NCBI RefSeq assembly: GCF_003573695.1
Contig: NW_020639929.1
Location: 1,826,406 to 1,890,405 of the forward strand
Direction: 5' to 3'
Length of the DNA: 64,000 nucleotides
From: Papaver somniferum
Lineage: Eukaryota > Streptophyta > Magnoliopsida > Ranunculales > Papaveraceae
The stretch's first letter is position 1. Each line of letters opens with the position of its first letter. The notes beneath the pieces were generated by a model. That model was given only the letters and a program-made list of their open reading frames with translations, was not told where the DNA came from and did not search any database. The position numbers and the translations under genes are program-made. This document shows positions 36,823-49,062 of the stretch, piece by piece.

Positions 36823-39430
36823 TGGCAGGTCCGGAGATATGTATAAAAATGAAGCGTAATAAAACGCGGCCCTACAGTAATACCGCAAGTGCACGGTCGT
36901 TGGTTGTTGCTCGTGCAAGTACGGGTCGATCCACAGAGATTGGGAGTGTTTTGTAGTTTCTAGCTATTTTGGGTTCTAAATTTGCTAATGGGCTTTGAAT
37001 ACCAAAGGGTCTTGAATATCAATGGGCTTTGAATACCCTTTGGAACTGTTGGGCTTGGAATTGAACTTGGGTTCAATGGAGTGAACTGAGCCTTGGGCTC
37101 AGTTGGATGAGCCTCAGGTTAAGCTAGGCTTTTCTTGTTCTGAACCTATTTCTGGGCCTTTGGTTGTGAATTAAACCTTGGGCTTTGTAGCTTATGACCT
37201 GGGCTTTGGTTAAGTTCAGTGGACTGATGGGCTTTTGGTCTTAGAAAGTGAACTGTTACAGTGGGCTTTAGTAATGACTCTGGGCTTCAGCAGTCTTTGA
37301 AATGAACTGTGGTCTCAGCTGAGCCAAGCTCAGTTGCAGCAGCAGCAGTGGTAGCTAGGGGTGAACAAGGCAGCACAGCAACAGCAACAAGAACAGCATC
37401 CAACTAGAATGCAGTAACAAGAACAAGGAGAACAAGAATTGCTGCCTTGCACAGCAGCAACACAGCAACAGCAAGTAACAAGAACAGGAGAAACAAAAGA
37501 GAAGAAAGAGCAAATAGTGGTAGTGAAACAAACTAATAATGATCATGGGAAAGAAGCAAAAATCAGTGGCAATGAGGCACAAAGGCAGTTAGCCTAAGGC
37601 AAGGGAGCAGCAATGAAACAAATGGTAACAGTGGCAAGTAACAGGAAACAAAAATCAAATAAACCAAGGCTGTTAGCCAAGGGCAGGGAGGAGAAGAAGT
37701 AACAAAGCAAAGCTAAGGCATTCATCTAGAGTGGGAAGAGAACCAGCTTGCTCATAGTCACTAGTGAGCACTAGTTTCTCCCCACTGCTCAATCAACTCA
37801 ATGCACTGAGATTTCTAGCCTAACATTCCACTAAACTAACATTACATGGAACACAAACATCAACAGGAACATGCACATTTAACAGGAACATCAACAGGAT
37901 ATTAAAACAGAAAATTAAAACATGCACATCAACAGGAACATAACACACATGAACATCACAGTATAAAACTAAAATTGACTTCACACACATTAACAGAAAT
38001 GAAATTGAACTGAAAATGAAATTGAACTAAAATTGAACTGAAATTGAACATTAACAGAACTGAGTTCTGGACACTGGCTAGTCCAGCATGAGTCTTTACA
38101 TCACACCCACAGTCCCAATTTATACCCACAGACCCCATTTCCCCAAAATACAAAATTAGGGTTCTTCACCCAAATCCCAAAATCAAACAACACAGAAATT
38201 AGGTATTTGATTCTACCTAATTTGATAGTACAATTTGAACCCATGTTTCTCTCTATTCGTCTCCAGGCTTTCCCTAACAGAAATTAGGGTTTTCTATAAA
38301 AATCCCCAAAAACCTAATTTGGACAGTTGAAATTAGGGTTTCGAATTTTACTCACCAAACATGTGATTTGACACTTCAATCGTCGACCCATTATTTTCCT
38401 TGTTCACCTGCTCCATCCCATGCTTCAATTGCATCTTTCCAACTCGTCCTATTTTATTGATTTCTTCCCTAGGTTTTTAGAGAGAAATTACGGAAGAAAA
38501 CTATATAATAGAAGGTTAGAACAAGGGGGGAATGATGGAGAAAGATAGGGGTGATGATGGGGGAGGTGTGGTGGTGGCAGTGGAGGTGAATAAGGTGGTG
38601 GTACGGTTCTGTTGAAGAAGGTGGTGAAGTTGCAGAGAGGGATGGGGGAGGTGAAGTCGATGGTTTTGGGAGAAGGTCTGTTTGGTTGGGTAGTATAGGG
38701 TTTGGTTGTTCTAGTGTGAGGCGGGCTCATCAGATTTCGATGTCTTGCAATGCTTAGCCGTGGGGTGTGGAGATGAAGATTGATCTAACGGATGAAAGTG
38801 AAGATGCTGGCAGCGACCGTTGGATGCAGATATACAACGAAATTAACGGCGCCAGATGGAGTTAGGTGTTGTAGTGTTAAGCGGAAGTATCTGGGTTTGA
38901 TGCGCAGGCAAAGAAGCGATCGTTGGATTCAACTACAATCTAATCTGAAGGCTTGGAATTTAGGCACTATGGTGTTTTGCAGGAGCTTCAGATTTTGATG
39001 CGCGATGAAGGAGCGACCATCGGATGATGAGATGGATCCAATCCGACGGCTGAAGATGGAGGCGGTTTTGGTTATAGAAAATGGGTTTGGGTAAGGGTTT
39101 TGGGCCTTGGGTATGCCAAGCCCATATCTTCTTTAAGAACAATTCTTCCTTCTTGAGCCCATTCCTAGCTTTTTGGACGTGCGCTCCATTCTTTGCGGCT
39201 TTTCTTGTGTAATTCCTCCCGGCTTTTCACTACTCTTCAACTCTTTTCCGCTCCGCAAGTTATCCAGACTTTATTTATTACCTAAAAATGCAAAATTATG
39301 TAAGAAAAATATTTATTCTTGAAAACAATGAAAATACAGAATATGGGATAAAATGTAGAATTACTGCACAAAAGATGAGTTAAATGCCAACAAAAAGGGT
39401 GCAAATATATACAATATTTGGCACTCATCA
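36823..39430 (-). repeat. 3' LTR of element A
   Basis: 2608 bp, TGGCAGGTCC...GGCACTCATCA on plus. It contains CAG-rich patches (37336-37350, 37442-37470) and GGTGGTGG-rich sequence (38550-38620). Open frames inside are duplicated in the other LTR and not called as genes. Confidence 0.95.
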
Positions 39431-39446
39431 AATACCCCCAAACCTG
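39431..39446 (-). other. Polypurine tract of element A
   Basis: Minus strand AGGTTTGGGGGTATT immediately before the LTR start TGATGAG. Confidence 0.75.
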
Positions 39447-40613
39447 AATTTTACTTGTACTCAAGTAAAACAAAACTAAGGAAATCCTAACTATACCACT
39501 GTCGCTGGTCTCTCGAATGCATTTAGCGTATGCACTAAGCCTTTTAAACCACTAAGTGTCCCTAGTGGACGAGTTGAAGTCTCGTGAAGGTTTGCTTAGA
39601 ACGTACCTACAAAGTTCTAGGTCAAAATATAAGCTCAGATTCCATCAAATGTGACATGTGCAAAACAGTTTAAAGCTCACAGCAAAATGGAGATGTCAAT
39701 CTAGCTATCAAAGGAACAATCCTAGCACTGATAACAAATAAAGACATGTGATAAGAGTGTAAAGTGTATCTACACATGTGTAAAGAAAGATCTGAAGTTA
39801 TGACTACTAATCACCAAGAGATAGTTTCTCAGGCTAAGAACCGAGGTCGAAATCTAGCTAGCTGTCCGGACTTTACGAGAATTGTGAATGAGTTGGAGGT
39901 ATTTCACAATTACTCGCGTTGTACATCAATGGCATACACCCTTCCTTGCTTATTACAATAAAACAACAAAATGACTCTTTACATGACTCTTATTTACATT
40001 GACTATTCTCTTTTTATTTTTGGAACAAGAGAAGATGGAATTGATAAATACTTGATTTTTTTGTATTTTTTTTTTTTTTTGATATTTTTTTTTTTGCATA
40101 AGGAAACACTTTTGATACATATACAAAAGGAAACAAAAATTACATGACACTTTGCAAGAGGTAGCCCTTTTTGATGCACCCAGTTAAATTCGATGGTTGT
40201 CTTTCTTAATGTAACCTCCACCTTCTATCCCAACCAACCAAAGAACAAGCTAGTCAAGTTTCGTTCAGTATTCTAAAGTGATTGGCAATCGTAACTTCCT
40301 ATCAAACACCTTGAAGATCGAGGCCATACATGTATTGGTAGATCGTGCGCGTGCAAATTTCTTATCACTATGTGAATTGTGCTAGAATCAGGGTGCGTAA
40401 ATATCTAGACTAAGACTCCTAATAAAAAATACATATTTGCACAAGAGTCAACATTTCAAAGTAAATGAGCTCCATTTTTTATGATTTTTTTCAATTTTTT
40501 AATTTTTTTTAATTTTGATTTTTGAATTTTTTTTTTTTTTGGAATTTTTCACTTTTTTCAAAAAGAAGAAGGAGTTCGTTTTCAATTATGGCAAATTATC
40601 ATGGTATCTACTC

Positions 40614-40653
40614 TATACCCCCAAACCTAAACTAAACATTGTCCTCAATGTTT
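40614..40653 (-). other. Internal GAGGAC + G-rich motif of element A
   Basis: On the minus strand ACATTGAGGACAATGTTTAG is followed by the same AGGTTTGGGGGTAT core as the LTR-adjacent purine tract. It lies about 190 bp after the ORF stop and 1.2 kb before the LTR. Confidence 0.65.
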
Positions 40654-40840
40654 CAAAATATGGAAAGAATTAAAATGCAACATATGGAAAGGGACATGCT
40701 GAGTAGAGTAAAAGGAGAGAGAATACCCGATTTCGGCGAAAGCAGAATTAAAACTCCGTTATTCAAGGCAAAAATCCAACATATTTCAGCCGAGATCATA
40801 TTGGATTAGCAAAATATATACAAAAGGAACAAAAGGGTTT

Positions 40841-42559
40841 TTAAGAAATTTTATCTACTGGATTATATACAAAAAATTCACCATACACCAAAAGTCTAAA
40901 GAGTTGAGGATCAACCCAAAAGACGAAGTGTAGAGGTTTCAACAGCTTCACACAATAATAATATGGTAGGCATGCAAGTGAAGCTGTGAAATAAAATAAG
41001 CTACCCCCAAACCTGGATTTTACAGAAGATATAATTTTGAAAACAAAATCGCGCAGTTTCGGGGGTTCATCATGCAAAAGGTCTAGCTCGAAATGAACTG
41101 TGCTAGGGACGGGCAAACATGCAATTTCCAACTGTGGTTCCTCAAATGTATTATATTTGGAAGCAAAATAGTCCAAGAGGACTTGGGAAGCACACAGTTC
41201 CAAACCTAGGTTAGGAATTTTCAGAAAAATTGGTTTTACAATATTGGTACAAACCAAATCTAGGTTGGGTGGAAGGCCAACAGATTGTGACTCATGTAGG
41301 AGAATGGGTGCGCCATTATTAATCAAATCAAAATCTCCTAAATCATCTACACATGTCACATCATGCTCACAATCATCAATCAGTTTAGCAAGTTCACACT
41401 CAGAATTATCAACATCATCAACAAATTTATTCTCATGCATCGGCAAATCAGGAGAAATATCACAATGTGACCTAGGTAGAGAATCAGACACATCAAATAT
41501 ATTTTCATGCATATTAGTGTCTACAGAAGATTCAACTATTCCTATGTCATGCTCATCTTCACAGAATAATTGAACGAATCCCATGTCAATATCAAAATCA
41601 TATGAATTACAATGAGTATTAGAAAGAACAACATTCATGAAGGTCGAGGGCGAGAAGCCATATGTTATTGAACCAACAGGTTCCACAATATTTTCATGTT
41701 CTTCTAACATATCATCATAATCATCATCATGGTAGCATGTATATTGGTCCTCATTAACAGTGGTGGTGTCATTAGTCGATTCATGTTCCTCTAAATTAGG
41801 TTCATATTCAACATTATTTACATGAATGTGACTAGACACTTCATTAGGGACAACATACATTTCCTCATGAATTTCCTCCTTTTGTCGGTGAAGCAAAATC
41901 TGATCTAAATGTGCATGAATTCGTGATGTAGATCTATCATAGTCTTGCTTGCAGAGTCTTAAAGCTTCTGTGGTGGAGTCTAAATTTATGGGAGTACAAA
42001 ATTCTTCATGTTCAAATTGTGGTAATTGGTACATGTGTGCATGGTCATTAGGGTTTACAAAATATTGATCGCAACCCTCAAAGGATTGATTATGGGCCCA
42101 ATGACTACCATTCTCACAATTTATGGGCATTTCATACATTGGATTTTCTCTAGATTGCCTAAAATTATGCAAAATATGACAATTCTCAACAGGGTGGTCT
42201 AAACTACCACATGCGGGACATGCATAGATTTCAGGTTGCCTAAGAAAATTAGATGTGACAGATTCCTCATGTGATTGCATTTCTAAAGCTGTGATTCGAG
42301 CTTCTATTTGATCCATAAGTGATGATTGTGTGAGTGAGGCACTAGCAAAATGTTCATTTTCACGTTGCGACGAATGATGCATGTATGAATAGTCATTAGG
42401 GTTCATGTATTGCGGCTCGGGACTTTGAAAATGTCCATAATAATTCCTATGACTATTGACATCATGGTCCGTGGAAGGTTCATAACGTGGCACATGCCCA
42501 TAAGCAAGTTCTCTAAGAGTTTTATTTCCATCCCCAGGAGCAGACCAACATCCAGACAT
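40841..42559 (-). CDS. Gag-like protein with CCHC zinc knuckle (element A)
   Basis: An intact 572-codon frame, the only long ORF of element A. Start MSGCWSAPGDGNKTLREL. Residues ~80-100 (SLMDQIEARITALEMQ) look helical. CPACGSLDHPVENC at residues 114-127 is a CX2CX4HX4C knuckle of the kind found in retroelement nucleocapsid proteins. The middle is very acidic (Asp, Glu, His, Asn). Near the C-terminus come LGLELCASQVLLDYFASKY, a hydrophobic stretch, and DPQLFRLLVYG. The last two motifs recur in elements B and C. The likely role is RNA packaging in particles made with a partner element's enzymes. That is inference; the protein is not a standard Ty3 gag in recognisable full form. Confidence 0.75.
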   Translation of the reverse strand: MSGCWSAPGDGNKTLRELAYGHVPRYEPSTDHDVNSHRNYYGHFQSPEPQYMNPNDYSYMHHSSQRENEHFASASLTQSSLMDQIEARITALEMQSHEESVTSNFLRQPEIYACPACGSLDHPVENCHILHNFRQSRENPMYEMPINCENGSHWAHNQSFEGCDQYFVNPNDHAHMYQLPQFEHEEFCTPINLDSTTEALRLCKQDYDRSTSRIHAHLDQILLHRQKEEIHEEMYVVPNEVSSHIHVNNVEYEPNLEEHESTNDTTTVNEDQYTCYHDDDYDDMLEEHENIVEPVGSITYGFSPSTFMNVVLSNTHCNSYDFDIDMGFVQLFCEDEHDIGIVESSVDTNMHENIFDVSDSLPRSHCDISPDLPMHENKFVDDVDNSECELAKLIDDCEHDVTCVDDLGDFDLINNGAPILLHESQSVGLPPNLDLVCTNIVKPIFLKIPNLGLELCASQVLLDYFASKYNTFEEPQLEIACLPVPSTVHFELDLLHDEPPKLRDFVFKIISSVKSRFGGSLFYFTASLACLPYYYCVKLLKPLHFVFWVDPQLFRLLVYGEFFVYNPVDKIS

Positions 42560-42573
42560 GATTGGCTCAAAAC

Positions 42574-42870
42574 CTAAGTAACTATGTTACAAAGCCCAAA
42601 ATTTGGTTTTTTTAAAGGGTTTGGATTTTTGGGAAAAATTTGGTTTTGGTGGGAGACATTTGAAAATTTGGTTTTGAAATGGGAGTAAAATAAAACTTTT
42701 GGTTTAAGATGGGATAAAGAGGAAAAAATTTGGTTTAAAATGGGAGCAAGTAAAATTTGGTTTTTTGAATGGGAGAAAAAGAAAATTTTTGTTTTTTGTT
42801 TTTTTGTTTTTTTGTTTTTTTTTAAGAAAGAAAATAAAATTTGGTTTTTGAATGGGAGCAAGCCCACTGT
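42574..42870 (-). repeat. AATTTGGTTTT-rich imperfect repeats in element A leader
   Basis: On plus, repeated AA(A/T)TTTGGTTTT...GAATGGGAG(C/A)A blocks at roughly 42 to 60 bp spacing. They lie between the PBS and the ORF and are probably leader low complexity. Confidence 0.55.
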
Positions 42871-43416
42871 TTGTTTTGCGTTTGCTTTGGCTCCGCTTGG
42901 TTGAAAACTTTTGGTGGAACTGAGTCCAAAATCTCGGCCTAGAATTTGGGTACTTGGCCCACTAACGAGTTCAACTAGCGTGATCGGTTACAAGCTCAGC
43001 TGGGTTTAAAAACCCAGAATACAAAATACAAGTCCAAATTAAACAAGCTCACAAAAATTAAATACAAGCCCACAAATTAAACAAACAAGCCCACAAATAA
43101 ATTATTACAAACCCAACAGAAAATAAGAGAAGCCCAAAAATTGGCTTTAATATTACAAGCCCACAATTAAAAAATTGGAAGCCCACAATTCGGGTTCTCT
43201 TAAATGGGTTACCTTTTAAGCACAACCCAGCTGCTCTGATATTGTTGCAAAAACCCAGTTGGGCTTTGGTTCTTTTCCTTAGTGGCGTCCCAGCAGAGGA
43301 AAAACAGGTTCAGAACAGCAGGTCCAACAGCAAATGAAGTGAAGCAGATGCAGATGCAAATGCTATGCAGTGAAATGCAAAAATAGCTAATAAAACACAA
43401 GAAAAACACAGCACCA

Positions 43417-43435
43417 ATCCCCGGCAGCGGCGCCA
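43417..43435 (-). other. Primer binding site of element A
   Basis: Minus strand TGGCGCCGCTGCCGGGGAT, six bases after the 5' LTR end. It complements the 3' end of plant tRNA-Asp with one mismatch from the common TGGCGCCGTTGCCGGGGA form, as in Tat/Athila-type elements. Confidence 0.8.
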
Positions 43436-43441
43436 AAAACT

Positions 43442-46049
43442 TGGCAGGTCCGGAGATATGTATAAAAATGAAGCGTAATAAAACGCGGCCCTACAGTAAT
43501 ACCGCAAGTGCACGGTCATTGGTTGTAGCTCGTGCAAGTACGGGTCGATCCACAGAGATTGGGAGTGTTTTGTAGTTTCTAGCTATTTTGGGTTCTAAAT
43601 TTGCTAATGGGCTTTGAATACCAAAGGGTCTTGAATATCAATGGGCTTTGAATACCCTTTGGAACTGTTGGGCTTGGAATTGAACTTGGGTTCAATGGAG
43701 TGAACTGAGCCTTGGGCTCAGTTGGATGAGCCTCAGGTTAAGCTAGGCTTTTCTTGTTCTGAACCTATTTCTGGGCCTTTGGTTGTGAACTAAACCTTGG
43801 GCTTTGTAGCTTATGACCTGGGCTTTGGTTAAGTTCAGTGGACTGATGGGCTTTTGGTCTTAGAAAGTGAACTGTTACAGTGGGCTTTAGTAATGACTCT
43901 GGGCTTCAGCAGTCTTTGAAATGAACTGTGGTCTCAGCTGAGCCAAGCTCAGTTGCAGCAGCAGCAGTGGTAGCTAGGGGTGAACAAGGCAGCACAGCAA
44001 CAGCAACAAGAACAGCATCCAACTAGAATGCAGTAACAAGAACAAGGAGAACAAGAATTGCTTCCTTGCACAGCAGCAGCACAGCAACAGCAAGTAACAA
44101 GAACAGGAGAAACAAAAGAGAAGAAAGAGCAAATAGTGGTAGTGAAACAAACTAATAATGATCATGGGAAAGAAGCAAAAATCAGTGGCAATGAGGCACA
44201 AAGGCAGTTAGCCTAAGGCAAGGGAGCAGCAATGAAACAAATGGTAACAGTGGCAAGTAACAGGAAACAAAAATCAAATAAACCAAGGCTGTTAGCCAAG
44301 GGCAGGGAGGAGAAGAAGTAACAAAGCAAAGCTAAGGCATTCATCTAGAGTGGGAAGAGAACCAGCTTGCTCATAGTCACTAGTGAACACTAGTTTCTCC
44401 CCACTGCTCAATCAACTCAATGCACTGAGATTTCTAGCCTAACATTCCACTAAACTAACATTACATGGAACACAAACATCAACAGGAACATGCACATTTA
44501 ACAGGAACATCAACAGGATATTAAAACAAAAAATTAAAACATGCACATCAACAGGAACATAACACACATGAACATCACAGTATAAAACTAAAATTGACTT
44601 CACACACATTAACAGAAATGAAATTGAACTGAAAATGAAATTGAACTAAAATTGAACTGAAATTGAACATTAACAGAACTGAGTTCTGGACACTGGCTAG
44701 TCCAGCATGAGTCTTTACATCACACCCACAGTCCCAATTTATACCCACAGACCCCATTTCCCCAAAATACAAAATTAGGGTTCTTCACCCAAATCCCAAA
44801 ATCAAACAACACAGAAATTAGGTATTTGATTCTACCTAATTTGATAGTACAATTTGAACCCATGTTTCTCTCTATTCGTCTCCAGGCTTTCCCTAACAGA
44901 AATTAGGGTTTTCTATAAAAATCCCCAAAAACCTAATTTGGACAGTTGAAATTAGGGTTTCGAATTTTACTCACCAAACATGTGATTTGACACTTCAATC
45001 GTCGACCCATTATTTTCCTTGTTCACCTGCTCCATCCCATGCTTCAATTGCATCTTTCCAACTCGTCCTATTTTATTGATTTCTTCCCTAGGTTTTTAGA
45101 GAGAAATTACGGAAGAAAACTATATAATAGAAGGTTAGAACAAGGGGGGAATGATGGAGAAAGATAGGGGTGATGATGGGGGAGGTGTGGTGGTGGCAGT
45201 GGAGGTGAATAAGGTGGTGGTACGGTTCTGTTGAAGAAGGTGGTGAAGTTGCAGAGAGGGATGGGGGAGGTGAAGTCGATGGTTTTGGGAGAAGGTCTGT
45301 TTGGTTGGGTAGTATAGGGTTTGGTTGTTCTAGTGTGAGGCGGGCTCATCAGATTTCGATGTCTTGCAATGCTTAGCCGTGGGGTGTGGAGATGAAGATT
45401 GATCTAACTGATGAAAGTGAAGATGCTGGCAGCGACCGTTGGATGCAGATATACAACGAAATTAACGGCGCCAGATGGAGTTAGGTGTTGTAGTGTTAAG
45501 CGGAAGTATCTGGGTTTGATGCGCAGGCAAAGAAGCGATCGTTGGATTCAACTACAATCTAATCTGAAGGCTTGGAATTTAGGCACTATGGTGTTTTGCA
45601 GGAGCTTCAGATTTTGATGCGCGATGAAGGAGCGACCATCGGATGATGAGATGGATCCAATCCGACGGCTGAAGATGGAGGCGGTTTTGGTTATAGAAAA
45701 TGGGTTTGGGTAAGGGTTTTGGGCCTTGGGTATGCCAAGCCCATATCTTCTTTAAGAACAATTCTTCCTTCTTGAGCCCATTCCTAGCTTTTTGGACGTG
45801 CGCTTCATTCTTTGCGGCTTTTCTTGTGTAATTCCTCCCGGCTTTTCACTACTCTTCAACTCTTTTCCGCTCCGCAAGTTATCCAGACTTTATTTATTAC
45901 CTAAAAATGCAAAATTAAGTAAGAAAAATATTTATTCTTGAAAACAATGAAAATACAGAGTATGGGATAAAATGTAGAATTACTGCACAAAAGATGAGTT
46001 AAATGCCAACAAAAAGGGTGCAAATATATACAATATTTGGCACTCATCA
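43442..46049 (-). repeat. 5' LTR of element A
   Basis: 2608 bp, same length as the other copy. The differences I saw are two in 43518-43530, one near 43789, two near 44062-44080, and single changes near 44386, 44528, 45409, 45804, 45918 and 45960. Confidence 0.95.
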
Positions 46050-46687
46050 AAAGGTCTAAACTGAATATGGCAGGTAAAAAATCTTGTGCTATTCAGTGCC
46101 AACTAATGAAAACAAGACACAAGTTCTTTAACACAGGTTCTTCTTAGGCTTCAAAATGAGAAAGGAGAAAATTATCTCTAAAACCTATTATCATCATAGT
46201 ATAACTCCAAACAAAACACCAATAATTTCATCCACACTTTTTTCTTACCCAAACCATTTCCAGTGTTTGACTTAAAAACCAAGGCTACTATTATGTTTTT
46301 CATGACTGGTGGTCACTCAGACGGAGAAAGTTAGTGTATATGCAGAACTAATGTGAATGAATCAGCTTAGGAAAATACGTTAGATTACGCTTGTGGATCT
46401 ACAGCTGACTGTAGACCAAAAAGAACATAAAAAATAACATTGAAAGCATTGATTAATGAAACTCAATTTTATTTAAGATTAATAGAAAACATCAAGTTTA
46501 GACACCAAATGGACTATAAAGGATCACCACAATAGTGACCTTACTGCAGGTACTAAATCATTGAATGCTAAGCTAAGACTCAATCAATCCAAGAAAACTA
46601 CTTACTAAAAGAAATACTAACCTAAGACTAACTCAATCTAAGGAAACAACTAACTAAACTAGCACCTGCATACTGAAATTTAAAGTA

Positions 46688-48316
46688 TCAACCAGTCATC
46701 CCCAAAAGACCTTCCTCTTCCAGTTCCTTTATTATTTTCTCCTGAATTTGTTCATAAACCCTCCGTATGGCGGGTTGAACAGGAGTAAGATCAGTTGTCA
46801 TAATGCGCTCGCATTCTTTTCGCTTCCCTAATTTTTGTTTCTCCCTTTGAGCTTCTTCCTTCAATTGTTGAGCCTTTTCTTTCAGTTCCAATTCCTTTTT
46901 CATCAATAGCTCCATCAGTTCATGGTCTTTTTTATCCTTTTCTTTCTTCAGTTCCAGTTCTTGTTGATTAAACAAGTGTTTCTTTTCAATTGTAGACTGG
47001 AAACTACTCAGTATGCCTGCAATATTCTTATGTTCATACGCTTTTTGGAGTTTAGCTTTGCTAGTGTTTTTACCCGGTGGTCGAGCAACTCCTTGTTCGA
47101 CATCAATGTTCTCCGTATCCACATCTGTGACACCATCCGGCAGTGAAGAAGTAAGTGATGTCTGAGCTAAACTATCAGCAATACCTTCACTAGTCTTCTT
47201 TTCTTTCTTTGAAGTTCCAGTCTTAGTGAGTTGAAGTGAACACCACTTAGGATTTTCTTTCAGAATTTCCTAACAATGTTCGAATTTGAATGCTGATCCA
47301 TCCCCAGTCTCCTTGTAAACTCTCAGTGCATCTCGTTTCTGCATATGCGAAAGCAACAACAATAAATTATCTCGATTAAAGTATCTTATCATCGAATGTA
47401 TAGACTTTCGATGTAATAGGTAACTACTGTCCTGAAGTCCACATGTATAGACTATCGAATGTAATAGGTAACTACTGTCCTGAAGTCCACATGTTTATAT
47501 CACAAAGCTTTTCTATGTAAGTTACAGTACATTATATTAAATGGAAAATTATCTTCATGCCATATTTTCAACGGAGAAACTTAAGAGTTATGCCTAGCAA
47601 ACACCTTGATAACATACTTTCCTCTTGTATAATCTTAAAACTTCAAATCATAAAAGAAAAGTATAAAAGAAAAAGAATGGATATCTTACCACGTTCTCAA
47701 TCGAGACTCCACTTTTGGGAGCTCTCTCTATAGATTCATATGCAGCATGAAACTTAGTTACAGCAGCTTGGATCAGACCCCAACGGCATGATAAGCCATT
47801 GGCTTTTTGAGACTCATCATAAGTGCCCATGTTCTCCCTCCAAGCAACCAAAATACGACTCCACATTCTTTCACTTGTCTGATCCTTCCCTACAATCGAA
47901 TCGACAGAGACGTAGAGATATGCCTTTGTCAGCACGATGTCTTCAGTTGTCGTCCAAAGTCGACGAGGAGGATTGGAAGATTGGATTGGTGAAGGTTTCT
48001 TTCCTTTTCCTTTCTTTTTTGTTACTGAAGTTCTTAACGAATGAGTTCAGAAAGGGGGAAATGGGGCATTCATATGACTTTGGAAGGAATACCCAACCCC
48101 ATATGGTTGTTCAACAGTCGATGAAAACGGACCACTGAATTGATTCATACCAAAAGGAGGGTATTGTATAGGAAATTGTGGTTGTTGAATGGAATGATGA
48201 TAATGGGTTTGTGGGGTTACAAACACAGTAGCCGGATCGGGAGAAGTTGGAGGAACATGAATATTTTCAGTTTCCTTGTTTGCTTGTTGACACTCGATCG
48301 ACATAGGGTCTGACAT
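46688..48316 (-). pseudogene. Harbinger ORF1 (Myb/SANT-like, NAM C-terminal-like), broken
   Basis: The accessory protein of PIF/Harbinger elements helps the transposase bind DNA and enter the nucleus. Two exons: 48316-47690 (209 codons, phase 0) and 47338-46688 (217 codons), with GT...AG at 47689 and 47339. Exon 1 begins MSDPMSIECQQANKETENIH and is Pro/Gln-rich, then RRLWTTTEDIVLTKAYLYVS, the SANT/trihelix-like domain, through SCRWGLIQAAVTKFHAAYES. Exon 2 has SKAKLQKAYEHKNIAGILSS and a Lys/Glu coiled coil (KKEKDKKDHELMELLMKKEL). One TGA (48047) and one TAG in place of a Trp (about 47271, EHC-stop-EILKENPKW) break it. It is convergent with the transposase. Confidence 0.82.
47396..47490. repeat. 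About 49-bp tandem duplication in the ORF1 intron
   Basis: ATGTATAGACT(T/A)TCGA(A)TG, AATAGGTAACTACTGTCC and TGAAGTCCAC occur twice in a row (about 47396-47441 and 47442-47490). The pair lies inside the inferred 47339-47689 intron. Confidence 0.85.
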
Positions 48317-48594
48317 ACTTCACCAACAACTGCAAAAAAATTGAAATATTAGATTCATGCATAGTACAGACAAACCCCAGCATACAAAAAACCAATATAT
48401 CAATCAAATAATGATTTTTTAATAACCATATGATTACTATAGATCATGATATAAGCCCTGATATTAGAAATCAACCAGGAAAACAAACTAAAATCTAAAA
48501 ATATTATGAAAAATATATTCAGATGTACAACTTTGTTACTTTGAATATGTAACAAAACTTTAATCAATATAGGTTGATTACATCTCATCCAAGG

Positions 48595-48760
48595 GAAACA
48601 CTGGATGATAATTAAATCTACCGAATCTGAAGAAAAAAAAAACGGCAGGAAAACAAAATATTAAACCTCACCAATCTTTTCTCTTTATCTTAATTTCTAT
48701 CAAGCGACTGAATAAAGAAAACTGGATGATAATTAAATCTACCGAATCTGACGAAATAGG
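48595..48760. repeat. 36-bp direct repeat 120 bp apart
   Basis: ACTGGATGATAATTAAATCT plus ACCGAATCTGA occurs at about 48600 and 48720, within the Harbinger 5'/right side. Confidence 0.8.
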
Positions 48761-49062
48761 GTTTGCATATTCTTATCTATTTATAGGCAAATCAAGATAA
48801 CTCATGACCTAGTTTTTTGAGGGAATATTGTTTACCAGATTTATGATGCCACCAAAATAATGGAGGGAGTCAAAAAATTCTTTCATTAAAAAAAAAATCA
48901 ATATTTACAGCTCGGCAAAGAAAGGTTCAAAAAACTATATGGTTGGAGAAATATTTTTTCCATTCTTTATGTTCAGGGAAAATTGTTAAAATATAAGATA
49001 AAGGATGTCTTCCCACAATGCCACATATGAAGCTGACCACCTGACCATTGGAGAAGCTCTTA

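Larger units (their letters stand above)
36823..46049 (-). mobile_element. Element A: young non-autonomous Ty3-like LTR retroelement
   Basis: Two 2608-bp LTRs (36823-39430, 43442-46049) bound a 4011-bp internal region. A perfect 5-bp target duplication AAAGG lies outside (36818-36822, 46050-46054). On the minus strand each LTR starts TGATGAGTGCC and ends CCTGCCA. A PBS matching the tRNA-Asp 3' end follows the 5' LTR, and a G-rich PPT precedes the 3' LTR. The only long ORF is a 572-codon gag-like frame; no protease, reverse transcriptase or integrase is present. I counted about 11 substitutions and no net length change between the LTRs (about 0.4%), implying a recent insertion. It sits inside the Harbinger element. 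Confidence 0.95.
34144..49059. mobile_element. PIF/Harbinger element, interrupted by LTR element A
   Basis: The left terminus GAGCTACTCCAATGG (34144-34158) and right terminus CCATTGGAGAAGCTC (49045-49059) match in 14 of 15 positions and are flanked by TTA (34141-34143, 49060-49062). Inside are both standard Harbinger genes, convergent: a DDE transposase on plus (34893-36290) and the Myb/SANT-like ORF1 on minus (46688-48316). Removing element A and one AAAGG leaves about 5.7 kb, a normal autonomous size. Both genes now carry stops, so it cannot encode its own mobilisation. Confidence 0.88.

Noticed and set aside
37355..45761. Matching open frames in both LTRs of element A
   Set aside because: They are identical because the LTRs are recent copies; none has recognisable motifs.
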